From positions 248,001-312,000 of the forward strand of contig NZ_RJJD01000001.1 in the NCBI RefSeq assembly GCF_003721515.1: 64,000 bases of DNA, in the 5' to 3' direction. Shown here piece after piece: positions 33,367 to 43,423 of this stretch. Every line of letters starts with the position of its first letter. Position 1 is the first letter of the stretch. Under the pieces are notes generated by a model. The model was given only the letters and a program-made list of their open reading frames with translations. It did not search any database and had not been told where the DNA came from. This stretch comes from Rufibacter latericius (GTDB taxonomy: Bacteria > Bacteroidota > Bacteroidia > Cytophagales > Hymenobacteraceae). The translations under genes and the position numbers were made by a program.

Positions 33367-35202
33367 ATGACGAACCCAACCTCTTCTGAGGCATTATTCC
33401 CGGAGTTTGACCCTATCACGGCCGAGCAATGGATTGCCAAAATAAAACAAGACCTCAAAGGCGCCGACCTCGCTGACCTGCACTGGCAGAGTTACGAAGA
33501 CATCACGGTCGCCCCTTTTTATACCAAAAACAGTGTGCCGCCCAGCGGAACCCTCAACACCACTCCGGGGCAGTTCCCGTACCTGCGCACCGCTAAAACC
33601 GACAAGAACAGTTGGCTGAACCTCCAGCCCGTTTACACCTCGGGCAACGGCCGTGAAGCCGTAGACAAAGCCGTGGACGCCCTCACCCGCGGAGCCGATG
33701 GCATCCACTTCATCATGGAAAACGGCTCCCACTTTGACGCCGATTACCTGATTGAGCACATTGATCTGACCAAGGTACCGGTCTCGTATACCTTTTCTAC
33801 CGAGGCTGCCAATTTCCTGCATCACCTTATCACGGGCTTGTACCGCAGGCGAATTTCCCTGGCAACGCTTAACGGTTTCCTGAAGTGCTCTCCCATCCTG
33901 TCATCTGAAAGTTACAAGCAGTTAGACATGGAACATGCCATGCACCTGCTGGAACAGACCCTGGATGCGCCTAATTTCTACGCACTCACCATCAACGGAT
34001 CGCATTTCAGCAACAAGGGCGCTACCCTGGTGCAGGAACTGGCCATCACGCTGGCCATTGCCGTGTGCTACACCAACAGCCTCACCCAGGAAGGACTGCC
34101 GGCCGAGAGTATTTTCCGGAACATGCAATTCCACCTTACCGCAGGCACTAACTACTTTTTTGAGATCGCCAAATTCCGGGCAATCCGGTTGCTGTGGGCG
34201 AAGGTGGTGGAAGCCTATGAGGTACCCACCCAGGCGGCCGCGGCCCTCCGCATCCACGCTTCTACCTCGCGCTGGCACCAAACCACCCTTGACCCGCACA
34301 CCAACCTGCTGCGCCACACCACTGAGATGATGAGTGCTATTATGGGTGGCGTGAACTCGGTGGAAGTGGAGCCCTTTGACTCCACGTACCGGCAGTCAAA
34401 TGCGTTCAGCGAGCGCATTGCCCGAAATATTCCTATCATCCTGAAGGAAGAAGCCTACCTGGACCAAGCCATTGACCCTGCGGCCGGCTCTTACTACCTG
34501 GAGTACCTTACCCGCCAAATCGCCTTGAAAGCCTGGGCTCTGTTTCAGGAAATTGAGGCGTTGGGCGGCTTTATTCCGGCGTCTAACGCAGGTTTTATCC
34601 AGGAACTGATCAAAGAGACCAGCAACCAGAAATTCAAGGACATCGCCAGCGGCAAAGAGGTGCTGGTGGGCACCAACAAGTTCCCCAACCCCAAGGAGCA
34701 GCACGAGTATGACCCCGAGCAGCTGATCCAGAGCAAACAGTTTGATAATACCCGCGCGGCGTACTCGTACGAAGTCATGCGCCTGGCCACCGAACTGTAT
34801 TTCAGGAAGAAAAACCGTCGGCCACATGCCGTGGTGGTGCACATGGGCAAAGCCATTCAGGAACACATCCATGCCTCTTTTGCCCGGGAGTTCTTTACCT
34901 GTTCAGGCTTCACCACGCAGGTCCTCAAGTATGAAGATGTCTCGGAGGCCATTGCCGGCGTGCGAACCCTGGATGCGCAGGTGATTGTCATGGCAGCGCC
35001 AGAAAACCAGTTCAATGAATTCTCCGAGGCTTTCGCCAAAGGCATGCGTGCCGACCGCCGTCAAGGTCCGGCCTTGATCCTAGCCGATGACCCCATGCAC
35101 CTGAAAGAAGAGCTTCGGGCCAACGGCTTTGACGAGTTCCTTTTCCAGGGCTGCGACATCAAGGAAATCATTTCCCGCATCCAGGAGCGATTGGGGGTGT
35201 AA
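33367..35202 (+). CDS. mutA: Methylmalonyl-CoA mutase small (non-catalytic) subunit
   Basis: Encodes 611 aa. With MutB it forms the heterodimer that interconverts L-methylmalonyl-CoA and succinyl-CoA in propionate metabolism. The TIM-barrel region (about 40-470) has mutase-like segments such as HASTSRWHQTTLDPHTNLLRHTTEMMSA (in part) and DPAAGSYYLE. The C-terminal Rossmann-like domain is present, but where MutB has DGHDRG this protein reads MGKAIQEHIH, so the cobalamin ligand His motif is lost, as expected for the small subunit. A SnoaL-like gene and a repeat separate it from mutB. Confidence 0.93.
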   Translation: MTNPTSSEALFPEFDPITAEQWIAKIKQDLKGADLADLHWQSYEDITVAPFYTKNSVPPSGTLNTTPGQFPYLRTAKTDKNSWLNLQPVYTSGNGREAVDKAVDALTRGADGIHFIMENGSHFDADYLIEHIDLTKVPVSYTFSTEAANFLHHLITGLYRRRISLATLNGFLKCSPILSSESYKQLDMEHAMHLLEQTLDAPNFYALTINGSHFSNKGATLVQELAITLAIAVCYTNSLTQEGLPAESIFRNMQFHLTAGTNYFFEIAKFRAIRLLWAKVVEAYEVPTQAAAALRIHASTSRWHQTTLDPHTNLLRHTTEMMSAIMGGVNSVEVEPFDSTYRQSNAFSERIARNIPIILKEEAYLDQAIDPAAGSYYLEYLTRQIALKAWALFQEIEALGGFIPASNAGFIQELIKETSNQKFKDIASGKEVLVGTNKFPNPKEQHEYDPEQLIQSKQFDNTRAAYSYEVMRLATELYFRKKNRRPHAVVVHMGKAIQEHIHASFAREFFTCSGFTTQVLKYEDVSEAIAGVRTLDAQVIVMAAPENQFNEFSEAFAKGMRADRRQGPALILADDPMHLKEELRANGFDEFLFQGCDIKEIISRIQERLGV

Positions 35203-35242
35203 GCACCTGGCTTTCGTTCTAAATCTTGCTGCCTGTATAAAG

Positions 35243-35284
35243 CCTGTTTCGGGGCTATTTTCTAAAAAATAGCCCCGAAACAGG
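35243..35284. repeat. Intergenic palindrome family copy, near-perfect hairpin
   Basis: CCTGTTTCGGGGCTATTTT pairs along its whole length with AAAATAGCCCCGAAACAGG, loop of about four. It is the most perfect copy in the window, lying 40 bp after mutA. Confidence 0.9.
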
Positions 35285-35359
35285 AAATCACCGATTCAAC
35301 CTAAAAAGGCTCCTATTCTTTCTCATTCTACTTTCACCAATCTCTCCTTCACCCATCCT

Positions 35360-35758
35360 ATGGAAAACCACACCGTCATCGCCTCTATTGAAAATCCTGT
35401 TGAAGCCGCCAAAAAAGGCTTAGACGGTCAGGTAACCGCCTGGAACGCCGGCAACCTGGAAGAAGCGATGGATTTCTACTGGAACTCGCCGGAGATGCTC
35501 TGGATCAGTAAGAACGGGGTTGAGAAAGGCTGGCAACCGGTGCTGGAGATGTTCCAACAAGACTTCAAGGATCGCAGCACCATGGGCACCTACACGTATG
35601 AACCGTTGCACCTGGAGACAATGGGCAAAGAAGCAGCCCTTTACGTATTCCGCTGGAAGATTGAACTGGACGGCAAACGCCTGATGGGCAGCGTTTCCTC
35701 GCAGGTTTGGAAGAAGATGAACGGGAAATGGGTGATTACCTCAGAGCATGCTTCTTAA
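35360..35758 (+). CDS. SnoaL/NTF2-like (DUF4440-type) protein
   Basis: Encodes 132 aa with the cone-shaped alpha+beta fold expected of the NTF2-like superfamily: an N-terminal helix (GLDGQVTAWNAGNLEEAMDFYW), a strand pair with WISKNGVEKGW, a helix, and long strands (AALYVFRWKIELDGKRLMGSV, then WKKMNGKWVITSEHAS ending the sheet). These proteins are often small isomerases, hydrolases or binding proteins. No signal peptide. It lies between mutA and mutB, which may mean co-expression, but hairpins on both sides argue for separate transcripts. Confidence 0.83.
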   Translation: MENHTVIASIENPVEAAKKGLDGQVTAWNAGNLEEAMDFYWNSPEMLWISKNGVEKGWQPVLEMFQQDFKDRSTMGTYTYEPLHLETMGKEAALYVFRWKIELDGKRLMGSVSSQVWKKMNGKWVITSEHAS

Positions 35759-36072
35759 AGAGTCCTTTAAAGAGTCCTGAGTCTTGAGTTCTGAGCCTTG
35801 AGTTGCTCAGAATGTCTCCCCAACCGTCATCCTGAAAGGAATTGGTGGGCGAACTAAATAGGCCAGGTTATGGAACAGCTTAGAAATATTTCAAAAGGAA
35901 TGGAAGGATTGATCAAACCAACAAACCCGAAGAGGAGCTTCTATGCTTAGTTACTCAGATGCCGTCCGCCCACCAGCCCCTTTCAGGATGACAAAAGTGA
36001 GGAAGTAGAAAGGAAAGATTAGAACAATCTTCAAGTACAGTTAAGTGCTACTTGATACATGATACAAACCAC
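35759..36072. other. 314-bp spacer before mutB filled by repeat R3
   Basis: About half of it is the R3 element at 35826-35992. It is preceded by a short direct duplication (AGAGTCCT at 35759-35776, then CTTGAGTTCTGAGCCTTGAG). No promoter match and no gene seen. Confidence 0.6.
35826..35992. repeat. Dispersed repeat R3, copy B
   Basis: Ends are GTCATCCTGAAAGG and CCTTTCAGGATGAC, 14 bp each, followed inwards by GGTGGGCG and CGCCCACC, so the palindromic ends extend for more than 20 bp with a small mismatch. The interior is unrelated to that of copy A and is longer (about 115 bp). Confidence 0.8.
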
Positions 36073-38205
36073 ATGAAACCAGATTTCACCAAGATACCAT
36101 TTACGTTTTCGGGCTCAGAATTAGGAAAGGAGCCCGAAACGAAGCCAAGTACCTGGAAGACCGCTGAGCGATTACCGCTTCAGAACTTCTATACCAAGGA
36201 AGACACGGCGGCCTTTGAGCACCTGGATTTTGCCGCTGGCTTGCCGCCGTATTTGCGCGGGCCCTACAGCACCATGTACGTCAAGAACCCTTGGACCATC
36301 AGGCAGTACGCCGGTTTCAGCACCGCCGAGGAATCCAACGCCTTTTACCGCCGCAACCTGGCTGGCGGGCAGAAAGGGCTATCGGTGGCGTTTGATTTGG
36401 CTACGCACCGGGGCTATGACTCAGACCACCCGCGGGTAGTGGGTGATGTAGGAAAAGCAGGTGTGGCTATTGACTCTATCCTGGACATGAAGGTTCTGTT
36501 CGATCAGATTCCGCTGGACCAGATGAGCGTGTCCATGACCATGAACGGAGCCGTGTTGCCTATTCTGGCGTTCTACATTGTGGCGGCAGAAGAGCAGGGC
36601 GTCAAGCCGGAGCAGTTGAGCGGCACCATCCAGAATGACATTCTGAAGGAGTTCATGGTGCGCAACACGTACATCTATCCGCCGGAGCCCAGCATGAAGA
36701 TCATCGCGGATATCTTCGCCTACACCTCCCGGCACATGCCCAAGTTTAACTCCATTTCCATCTCGGGCTACCACATGCAGGAAGCCGGCGCCACGGCCGA
36801 TTTGGAGTTGGCCTACACCTTAGCCGATGGTTTGGAATACGTGCGCACCGGTTTGGCCGCAGGCATGGATATTGACACCTTCGCGCCGCGGTTGTCGTTC
36901 TTTTGGGCCATCGGCATGAACCATTTCATGGAAATTGCCAAAATGCGCGCCGCCCGTATGCTGTGGGCCAAACTGATCAAACAGTTCAACCCCAAAAGCG
37001 ATAAATCCTTGGCCTTGCGCACGCACTGTCAAACCAGCGGCTGGAGTTTGACCGAGCAGGACCCGTTCAACAACGTGGCCCGCACCACTGTGGAAGCCCT
37101 GGCCGCTGCCTTAGGTGGAACGCAAAGTTTGCATACCAACGCCCTGGATGAAGCCATTGCCTTGCCCACAGATTTCTCGGCGCGCATTGCCCGCAACACC
37201 CAGATTTACCTGCAGCAGGAAACGCACATCACCAAGACCGTGGATCCGTGGGGTGGCTCATATTATGTGGAGGCCCTCACCCACCAACTCGCGCACCGCG
37301 CCTGGGACCTGATTCAGGAAGTAGAACGCCTGGGCGGTATGGCCAAAGCTATTGAAACCGGTTTGCCCAAGATGCGCATTGAGGAAGCCGCCGCTAGAAA
37401 GCAGGCGCGCATTGATGCCGGCAAAGACGTGATTGTGGGCGTGAACAAGTACAAACCCGAGCAAGAGGAGCACCTGGAGATTCTGGACATTGACAACACC
37501 GCTGTTCGTGAATCACAGTTCGCCCGTTTAGCCAAACTTCGCGAAAATCGGGATGAAAACGCTGTGTTTGCTGCCATGGACGCGCTCACCAATGCTGCTG
37601 AGACAGGCGAAGGCAACTTGTTGGAGCTGGCCATCAACGCCGCCCGCGTGCGCTGCAGCCTGGGCGAGATTTCGTATGCCTTAGAAAAAGTATTCGGCCG
37701 CCACCGGGCCACCATCAGATCCATATCCGGCGTGTACAGTTCAGAAATATCAGACGACGAGAATTTCGGCAAAGCCCAGGCGCTCGCCGATCAGTTTGCG
37801 GAACAGGAAGGCCGCCGACCCAGAATCATGGTGGCGAAAATGGGTCAGGACGGCCACGACCGTGGTTCCAAAGTAATTGCCACTTCCTTCGCGGATTTAG
37901 GCTTTGACGTGGATTTAGGTCCGCTGTTCCAGACGCCAGAGGAAGTGGCCCTGCAAGCCGCCGAGAACGACGTGCACGTGGTAGGCGTTAGCAGTCTAGC
38001 CGCCGGTCATAAAACCCTTATCCCGGCTTTGATCTCAGAATTGAAAAAATTAGGCCGCGAGGATATTCTGGTGATTGCCGGCGGCGTGATTCCGGCGCAA
38101 GATTACCAGTTCCTATATGATGCAGGGGTATCCGGGGTTTTCGGGCCGGGCACCGTGATCAGCGTGGCGGCGCAGGAGATTCTGGAGAAGTTGCTGAAGG
38201 GGTAA
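36073..38205 (+). CDS. mutB: Methylmalonyl-CoA mutase large (catalytic) subunit
   Basis: Encodes 710 aa from ATG 36073 (an upstream TTG at 36052 is unlikely). The substrate-binding TIM barrel (about 50-410) contains [33 protein letters not shown] and [17 protein letters not shown]. The C-terminal B12-binding domain carries the base-off/His-on motif DGHDRG at 593-598, giving the cobalt ligand H595, followed by [12 protein letters not shown] and VIAGGVIP. It catalyses the radical rearrangement of methylmalonyl-CoA. It works with MutA, MeaB (44329) and the adenosyltransferase (window start). Confidence 0.97.
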   Translation: MKPDFTKIPFTFSGSELGKEPETKPSTWKTAERLPLQNFYTKEDTAAFEHLDFAAGLPPYLRGPYSTMYVKNPWTIRQYAGFSTAEESNAFYRRNLAGGQKGLSVAFDLATHRGYDSDHPRVVGDVGKAGVAIDSILDMKVLFDQIPLDQMSVSMTMNGAVLPILAFYIVAAEEQGVKPEQLSGTIQNDILKEFMVRNTYIYPPEPSMKIIADIFAYTSRHMPKFNSISISGYHMQEAGATADLELAYTLADGLEYVRTGLAAGMDIDTFAPRLSFFWAIGMNHFMEIAKMRAARMLWAKLIKQFNPKSDKSLALRTHCQTSGWSLTEQDPFNNVARTTVEALAAALGGTQSLHTNALDEAIALPTDFSARIARNTQIYLQQETHITKTVDPWGGSYYVEALTHQLAHRAWDLIQEVERLGGMAKAIETGLPKMRIEEAAARKQARIDAGKDVIVGVNKYKPEQEEHLEILDIDNTAVRESQFARLAKLRENRDENAVFAAMDALTNAAETGEGNLLELAINAARVRCSLGEISYALEKVFGRHRATIRSISGVYSSEISDDENFGKAQALADQFAEQEGRRPRIMVAKMGQDGHDRGSKVIATSFADLGFDVDLGPLFQTPEEVALQAAENDVHVVGVSSLAAGHKTLIPALISELKKLGREDILVIAGGVIPAQDYQFLYDAGVSGVFGPGTVISVAAQEILEKLLKG

Positions 38206-38258
38206 GTACCGAAACTTTTCATCTAAAGGAGTTTACCCGACTCGCTTAAAAATTCCAG

Positions 38259-38281
38259 GGGGTGGTAGTTATTACCACCCC
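38259..38281 (+). terminator. Intrinsic terminator of mutB
   Basis: GGGGTGGTA and TACCACCCC form a 9-bp stem followed by a run of six T. Confidence 0.88.
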
Positions 38282-38417
38282 TTTTTTGTTAAATTCCATA
38301 AATCAAACTCATTCCCCACGCATAAATGACTTTCAAACCTTAGGAACCACTTTGTCCTTAAAAGCGGATTCCCGGGTAGTTTTCCTAAAATAAGCTATAA
38401 ACAAATTCTATACTCTA

Positions 38418-39095
38418 ATGGAAGCCTTTACTCCAGATGTTATTGTCAGTCCCTCTAAACGGGTCAGGGACATGGTATTTAGTGAGGAAGCCACGGCTGA
38501 AAGCCTCATCAGGGAAACAGGGCTGCCACCTGCTACTACTGACATCCGCTTTCAACTCAAGGATGTTTACATCAAACGGAAAAGGGAAATTGGCAGGGGT
38601 GAGATTTATGTGGTCACGGTTATTGCGGATGACGCCTCTACGGAGCCGTTGCAGTTGGAGACCAGGGTCTTTGAACATGTAAAAAACAAAACCCATCTAA
38701 ACCTCGGCCCCACCGGTCTCACCTGCTACCGGAACACCCCGGGTAAAATCCCGCGCTTCCTGGACTACCGCATCATGGTCATGGAATTTGACGGCGGTGC
38801 CCGAGATTTAGGGGCCGTTTTAACCGAAGTACAGGGAAACCAGCAGTTCCAGGAATTCAAAAATTCTATTTCTGGAATCACCAACTTAGGCGCCCCGCAA
38901 ATTGCGTTGATCTCCGGGGCCACGGATTTTGCCCTTGCCTTGACGGCCAAGCTCTTGAAAGGCAACAAAGATGACCAGTTGTTCCTGGTACAGGGTTCTT
39001 TTGATAACACGTTTGATGCATTGGGCGTAACCGAAGGACTCATCACGCAAACCAATCAATTCGTAGAGGTCATCTATCAGGTACAAGCTATTTAG
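38418..39095 (+). CDS. Protein of unknown function
   Basis: Encodes 225 aa with no signal peptide or membrane segment. The first 130 residues look beta-rich (FQLKDVYIKRKREIGRGEIYVV, VMEFDGGARDLGAVL) and the C-terminal part alternates helices and strands (ALISGATDFALALTAKLL, LFLVQGSFDNTFDALGV). DIRFQLKDVYIKR hints at a C2-like or calcium-sandwich fold, but I cannot name a family. It stands alone between the mutB terminator and a family palindrome. A weak palindrome copy lies just upstream at 38374-38402. Confidence 0.75.
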   Translation: MEAFTPDVIVSPSKRVRDMVFSEEATAESLIRETGLPPATTDIRFQLKDVYIKRKREIGRGEIYVVTVIADDASTEPLQLETRVFEHVKNKTHLNLGPTGLTCYRNTPGKIPRFLDYRIMVMEFDGGARDLGAVLTEVQGNQQFQEFKNSISGITNLGAPQIALISGATDFALALTAKLLKGNKDDQLFLVQGSFDNTFDALGVTEGLITQTNQFVEVIYQVQAI

Positions 39096-39147
39096 GCCCC
39101 TTTCCCCGGCATTGAGGAAGATGCTGGGGATTTTGGTTTTAGTAACC

Positions 39148-39185
39148 TGCTTTCCGTCCCTTTTCCAGAAAACAACCCCAAAACG
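39148..39185. repeat. Intergenic palindrome family copy
   Basis: GCTTTCCGTCC at left, core CTTTTCCAGAAAAC, right AACCCCAAAACG. Left arm degenerate. Confidence 0.65.
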
Positions 39186-39307
39186 TCTCTTCAGATTTTT
39201 CTACTTTTTCTTCCCTCCTCCTTTAAACCTTCATTCCTGGGATTTGTCTAAGCCTGCGTTGGTTCCACACTACGCAACCCTTTACACAACTTACAAGCAA
39301 ACCTAGT

Positions 39308-41878
39308 ATGAAGAAATTCTTATTGACGCTGGGGCTGGTGTCCTCCTTCGCGGGAGTTGCCATGGCTCAGGGTCGCACCCAGCCCGCCGATTCTACGCGC
39401 CGGGTAGCCGGGGCAGCCGGTATGGCAGGCACTGCCAACCAAAAGGCCAAACCCAAGCCGTATGCCGATGTCATCACCGACAAAGCCCAATCTAAATCAG
39501 GTTTTTTCAAGACCCACAAAGTAGAAGACAAGTACTTCTTTGAACTGGCAGATTCAGTTTTAGGCCGCGAGATTCTGGTGGTGAACCGGATTTCCAAGGC
39601 CGGTGCCGAGGTTCGGGCCGCATCCGGGTACGCGGGTGACCAGATCGGTTCTTCGGTGATCATGTTTGAGAAAGGGCCGGATGACCGTATTTTCATGCGG
39701 AAAATCTCTTACGCCACCTACAGCCCAGACAGCACCAAGTCTATGTACCAATCGGTGCAGCGCTCTAACGTGCAGGCTATTGTGGCTGCCTTCAACGTAG
39801 CCGCTTATAGCCCCGGCAACAAAGGCAGCGTGATTGATGTCACTGATTATATCAAAGGCGAAAACGAGATCTTCTCGTTCAGTAACGCAGCGGGCAAAAC
39901 CCGTATCCGGTTAGGTAACTTCATCCCAGACCGCAGCTACATCCAGAACGTGCGCAGCTTCCCGCAGAACGTGGAAGTGACCACCGTGAAAACGTACGTG
40001 CTTACCCCTCCTACCACTGGTTTCGGGGCGGCTCCGGCAGGTGCTGGCGCAGCTAACTCTAACCTGAACGGTTCTTCTACCATCGAGGTAAACACCTCTA
40101 TGGTCGTTCTTCCTAAGAAACCAATGCAGCCGCGTTACTTTGACCCGCGCGTAGGTTTCTTCACCGTTGGCTACACAGACTTTGATGCCAATCCGCAGGG
40201 CGTGAAGGAAATCCAGATGGTGAAACGCTGGAGACTGGAGCCCAAGGAAAAGGACATGGCCAAGTACAAGCGCGGCGAGCTGGTAGAGCCTAAAGAGCCG
40301 ATCGTGTTCTACATTGACCCGGCTACGCCGAAGAAATGGGTACCGTATCTGATTGCCGGGGTGAACGACTGGCAGAAAGCGTTTGAGAAAGCTGGTTTCA
40401 AGAACGCCATCATAGGCAAAGAAGCCCCGAGCGCCAAAGAGAACCCGAACTGGAGCCTGGACGATGCCCGTCACTCGGCTATCGTGTACAAGCCTTCTGA
40501 GATTTCCAACGCCAGCGGACCCAGCATCTCTGACCCACGCAGCGGCGAGATCATGGAAAGCCACATCAACTGGTACCACAACGTGATGAAACTGGTGCAC
40601 GACTGGTACTTCATCCAGACGGCGGCCATTGACCCACGCGCCCGCAAGATGGAGTTCTCAGACGAGCTCATGGGTGATTTGATCCGCTTTGTGTCTTCGC
40701 ACGAAGTAGGCCACACGCTGGGTCTTCGCCACAACTACGGTTCCAGCTCAACGGTGCCGGTAGAAAACCTGCGCAACAAGAAATGGGTGGAAGAGCACGG
40801 CCATACCCCGTCTATCATGGACTATGCCCGTTTCAACTACGTGGCCCAGCCAGAAGACAACATCACCTCTAAAGGCATCTATCCAAGAATCGGGGACTAT
40901 GACCTGTGGGCTATTGAGTGGGGCTACAGAATGCTGCCGAACGCCAAAAACGCGACGGCCGAGATTCCTATGCTCAACAAAATGACCATGGAGAAACTCA
41001 AGAACCGCCGCAACTGGTTCGGGACAGAGATCAACCCAGATGACCCACACTCTCAGAACGAAGACCTTGGTGATAACGCCATGAAAGCCTCTGAGTACGG
41101 CATCAAGAACCTGCAGCGTATTCTGGCCAAGCTTCCGGAGTGGACGAAGGAAGAAAACGAAGGCTATGAGAACCTGGAAATCATGTACGGTCAGTTGACG
41201 ACCCAGTTCAACCGGTACATGGGCCACGTAGCCAAGAACATTGGTGGTATCTACGAAAACCCTAAGACAGTAGAGCAGGAAGGCGTAGTGTATGAGCGCA
41301 CTCCGGCGGCCACTCAGAAAGAAGCCCTGGCGTTCCTGGACAAGCAACTGTTCACTACCCCTACCTGGTTACTGGCGCCAAATGTGTTGAACAACACTGG
41401 CTCTAACCCAATGGTAGTGGTTTCCCGCAGCCAGCAAGCCGTGTTGAACCGCCTCATCAGCAACAACACCCTGACTAAGCTGATCGCTGCCGAGGCCATG
41501 GACGGAGCCAAAGCCTACAAGGTAACGGACTTCTTCACCGACATGAACGGTTCTATCTTCAAGGAGGTGAAAAACAAGCAGGCCATTGACGTGTACCGCC
41601 GTAACCTGCAGAAAATGTACGTGCAGGAGTTGATTGACATCGTGAAACCTGCTCCGGCTCCAACCGGCGCTCAGGCTGCCCAAGGTGGCCGAGGTGGAAA
41701 CACCGCTCCAACCATGGATGCCCGCACGAGCGATGTGGTTTCTGTGGCTAAAGCCGAGTTACGTAACATCAACAACCTGATCAAAGCATCGGCGGCTGGC
41801 CAGTCAGACTCCCTGAGCAACTACCACTTGCTGGATCTTTCTGACCGTATCAACGAAGCCCTGGACCCAAGAAGTTAA
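39308..41878 (+). CDS. Secreted zinc-dependent metalloprotease (DUF5117/DUF5118 type)
   Basis: Encodes 856 aa. A signal peptide (KFLLTLGLVSSFAGVAMAQ) is followed by a DUF5118/DUF5117-like N-terminal half (HKVEDKYFFELADSVLGREILVVNRIS and EVNTSMVVLP) and a metzincin-like catalytic domain with HEVGHTLGLRHN, about residues 465-476, the third His completing HExxHxxGxxH. IMDYARFNYVAQPED follows as a Met-turn candidate. A long helical C-terminal part ends in a low-complexity PAPAPTGAQAAQGGRGGN linker and a final helix bundle. Acts in the periplasm or outside the cell; substrates are not established for the family. Confidence 0.92.
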   Translation: MKKFLLTLGLVSSFAGVAMAQGRTQPADSTRRVAGAAGMAGTANQKAKPKPYADVITDKAQSKSGFFKTHKVEDKYFFELADSVLGREILVVNRISKAGAEVRAASGYAGDQIGSSVIMFEKGPDDRIFMRKISYATYSPDSTKSMYQSVQRSNVQAIVAAFNVAAYSPGNKGSVIDVTDYIKGENEIFSFSNAAGKTRIRLGNFIPDRSYIQNVRSFPQNVEVTTVKTYVLTPPTTGFGAAPAGAGAANSNLNGSSTIEVNTSMVVLPKKPMQPRYFDPRVGFFTVGYTDFDANPQGVKEIQMVKRWRLEPKEKDMAKYKRGELVEPKEPIVFYIDPATPKKWVPYLIAGVNDWQKAFEKAGFKNAIIGKEAPSAKENPNWSLDDARHSAIVYKPSEISNASGPSISDPRSGEIMESHINWYHNVMKLVHDWYFIQTAAIDPRARKMEFSDELMGDLIRFVSSHEVGHTLGLRHNYGSSSTVPVENLRNKKWVEEHGHTPSIMDYARFNYVAQPEDNITSKGIYPRIGDYDLWAIEWGYRMLPNAKNATAEIPMLNKMTMEKLKNRRNWFGTEINPDDPHSQNEDLGDNAMKASEYGIKNLQRILAKLPEWTKEENEGYENLEIMYGQLTTQFNRYMGHVAKNIGGIYENPKTVEQEGVVYERTPAATQKEALAFLDKQLFTTPTWLLAPNVLNNTGSNPMVVVSRSQQAVLNRLISNNTLTKLIAAEAMDGAKAYKVTDFFTDMNGSIFKEVKNKQAIDVYRRNLQKMYVQELIDIVKPAPAPTGAQAAQGGRGGNTAPTMDARTSDVVSVAKAELRNINNLIKASAAGQSDSLSNYHLLDLSDRINEALDPRS

Positions 41879-41898
41879 TTCTTCCGGTTCTCGAATAC

Positions 41899-41931
41899 AA
41901 AAAGCGGCGCCCCACCAGGTGCCGCTTTTTT
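41899..41931 (+). terminator. Intrinsic terminator of the metalloprotease gene
   Basis: AAAAAGCGGC pairs with GCCGCTTTTT around a 12-nt loop, followed by T. Likely bidirectional. Confidence 0.85.
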
Positions 41932-41952
41932 GCGTTTAAATACAGGTAGAAT

Positions 41953-41992
41953 CGGTTTGGGGCTCCTTTTCCTGAAACTGGCTCAGAAACGG
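41953..41992. repeat. Intergenic palindrome family copy
   Basis: CGGTTTGGGGCTC at left, core CTTTTCCTGAAAC, right TGGCTCAGAAACGG. Confidence 0.75.
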
Positions 41993-42201
41993 AGGCACAA
42001 TATATTTACTTTAAAAACGCTTTATAGGTACGATACTGGAGCTTGGGGAAAAGCCAATGAGAAGCAAGAAAACGCGCGAAACCAGGTAACAACTTTAGTA
42101 TGAACCTCTTTGGTTTCTTCCCAGGCCAACCCCGCTCCGGCGGTGAAAGAAGGGAAGGCATGCTCAGGTTTCTGGCCTGCTTTTTGAAATCTACAGGCAA
42201 A

Positions 42202-43386
42202 ATGAATGACGTTTTAAAAATGAAGAACCCCCACAGACTTTTACTTCTGCTTCCTTTTTGGCTCATTTCCCTGGCGGCTTTGGGCCAGAAAGAAGTTACG
42301 ACCTGGTATTTCGGGCATAACGCAGGTTTGTCCTTCGCTGATCCTGCCAATCCGCAACCACTGAAAGACGGAAAGATGTTCAGTGAGGAAGGCTGTGCCG
42401 TGCTTTCAGATGCGCTGGGCAATCTTCTGTTTTACTCTAACGGCATGCAGGTCTGGAACCGCAACAAGCAGATTATGGCCAACGGCGATTCCCTCAAAGG
42501 CCACGAGTCTTCCACGCAGTCCTCGGTGATTGTGCCCAAACCCGGTTCATCGCACCTCTACTATCTTTTCACCACCGATTTCCAGGGCCAGAGCCATGGT
42601 CTGCAATACCACCTCATTGACCTGAGCCGCAATGGCGGCTTGGGCGAAGTGGTCTCTAAAAACAACCTGGTCTTTGCCCCGGTCACCGAGAAACTCACCG
42701 CCATCAAGCACCGCAACGGCCGCGACTACTGGATCATCACCCACCGCTGGAACAGTTCGGCCTTCTACGCTTACCTTATCACCCCCGATGGCATCACCTT
42801 CAAACCCGTGGAAAGCCACTTGGGCAGCATCCACTCCGGCGACAATGGCGCCACCATCGGGTACATGAAAGCCTCGCCCGCCGGAAACAAACTGGCGGTG
42901 GCTACCTGGGCGGCCGTGAACAAGATTGAGGTTTTTGATTTCAACAACGAAAACGGGAAATTAGCTTTAGCGGTGGATTTAGGCAAGTTCGATGAAGCCT
43001 ACGGCGTGGAGTTCTCCCCTGATGGCACCAAACTGTACGGCGGTAAAAACGGCATTGCCGGCGGCGAGGCCCGCATCTTTCAGTTCGATCTGGCAGCAGG
43101 CACCAATGACGCGATCATCCACTCGGGCAAACAGGTGGCCAAAAGCATCAGCCGCAAGATAGGCGCCCTGCAACTGGGTCCGGACGGTCGTATCTACGTA
43201 GCCCGAAACAACAGCAACTGGCTCGGCGTCATCCGCAACCCCAACGCCCTTGGCCCCGACTGTGACTACAAAGACAGCGGCATTAAACTAGGAGACCAGA
43301 AAAGTGCGTTAGGCTTACCCAACTTTCCTGCATTTTACTTCCAGAACCTGGCCCCCTCCACAAGTGCCGTTCTACCGGCAAAGTAG
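42202..43386 (+). CDS. Secreted beta-propeller-like protein
   Basis: Encodes 394 aa from ATG 42202 (ATG 42220 is an alternative; the frame is open to ATG 42100, but that start would bury the signal peptide). Signal: PHRLLLLLPFWLISLAALGQ. The mature protein begins KEVTTWYFGHNAGLSFADP and shows repeated four-stranded blade-like units (GNLLFYSNGMQVWNRN, HLYYLFTTDFQG, NKLAVATWAAVNKIEVFDF, VEFSPDGTKLYGGKNG). This start is typical of Bacteroidota cell-surface proteins that often carry a type IX sorting domain, but here the C-terminus has no such domain. Function unknown. Confidence 0.8.
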   Translation: MNDVLKMKNPHRLLLLLPFWLISLAALGQKEVTTWYFGHNAGLSFADPANPQPLKDGKMFSEEGCAVLSDALGNLLFYSNGMQVWNRNKQIMANGDSLKGHESSTQSSVIVPKPGSSHLYYLFTTDFQGQSHGLQYHLIDLSRNGGLGEVVSKNNLVFAPVTEKLTAIKHRNGRDYWIITHRWNSSAFYAYLITPDGITFKPVESHLGSIHSGDNGATIGYMKASPAGNKLAVATWAAVNKIEVFDFNNENGKLALAVDLGKFDEAYGVEFSPDGTKLYGGKNGIAGGEARIFQFDLAAGTNDAIIHSGKQVAKSISRKIGALQLGPDGRIYVARNNSNWLGVIRNPNALGPDCDYKDSGIKLGDQKSALGLPNFPAFYFQNLAPSTSAVLPAK

Positions 43387-43423
43387 CTGCCTCAGGTTGT
43401 CGGTTGCGGCTGGAGTTACAAAA

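Noticed and set aside
39911-40600. 229-codon minus-strand frame inside the metalloprotease gene
   Set aside because: Antisense to a gene with an intact signal peptide and HExxHxxGxxH; no supporting features.
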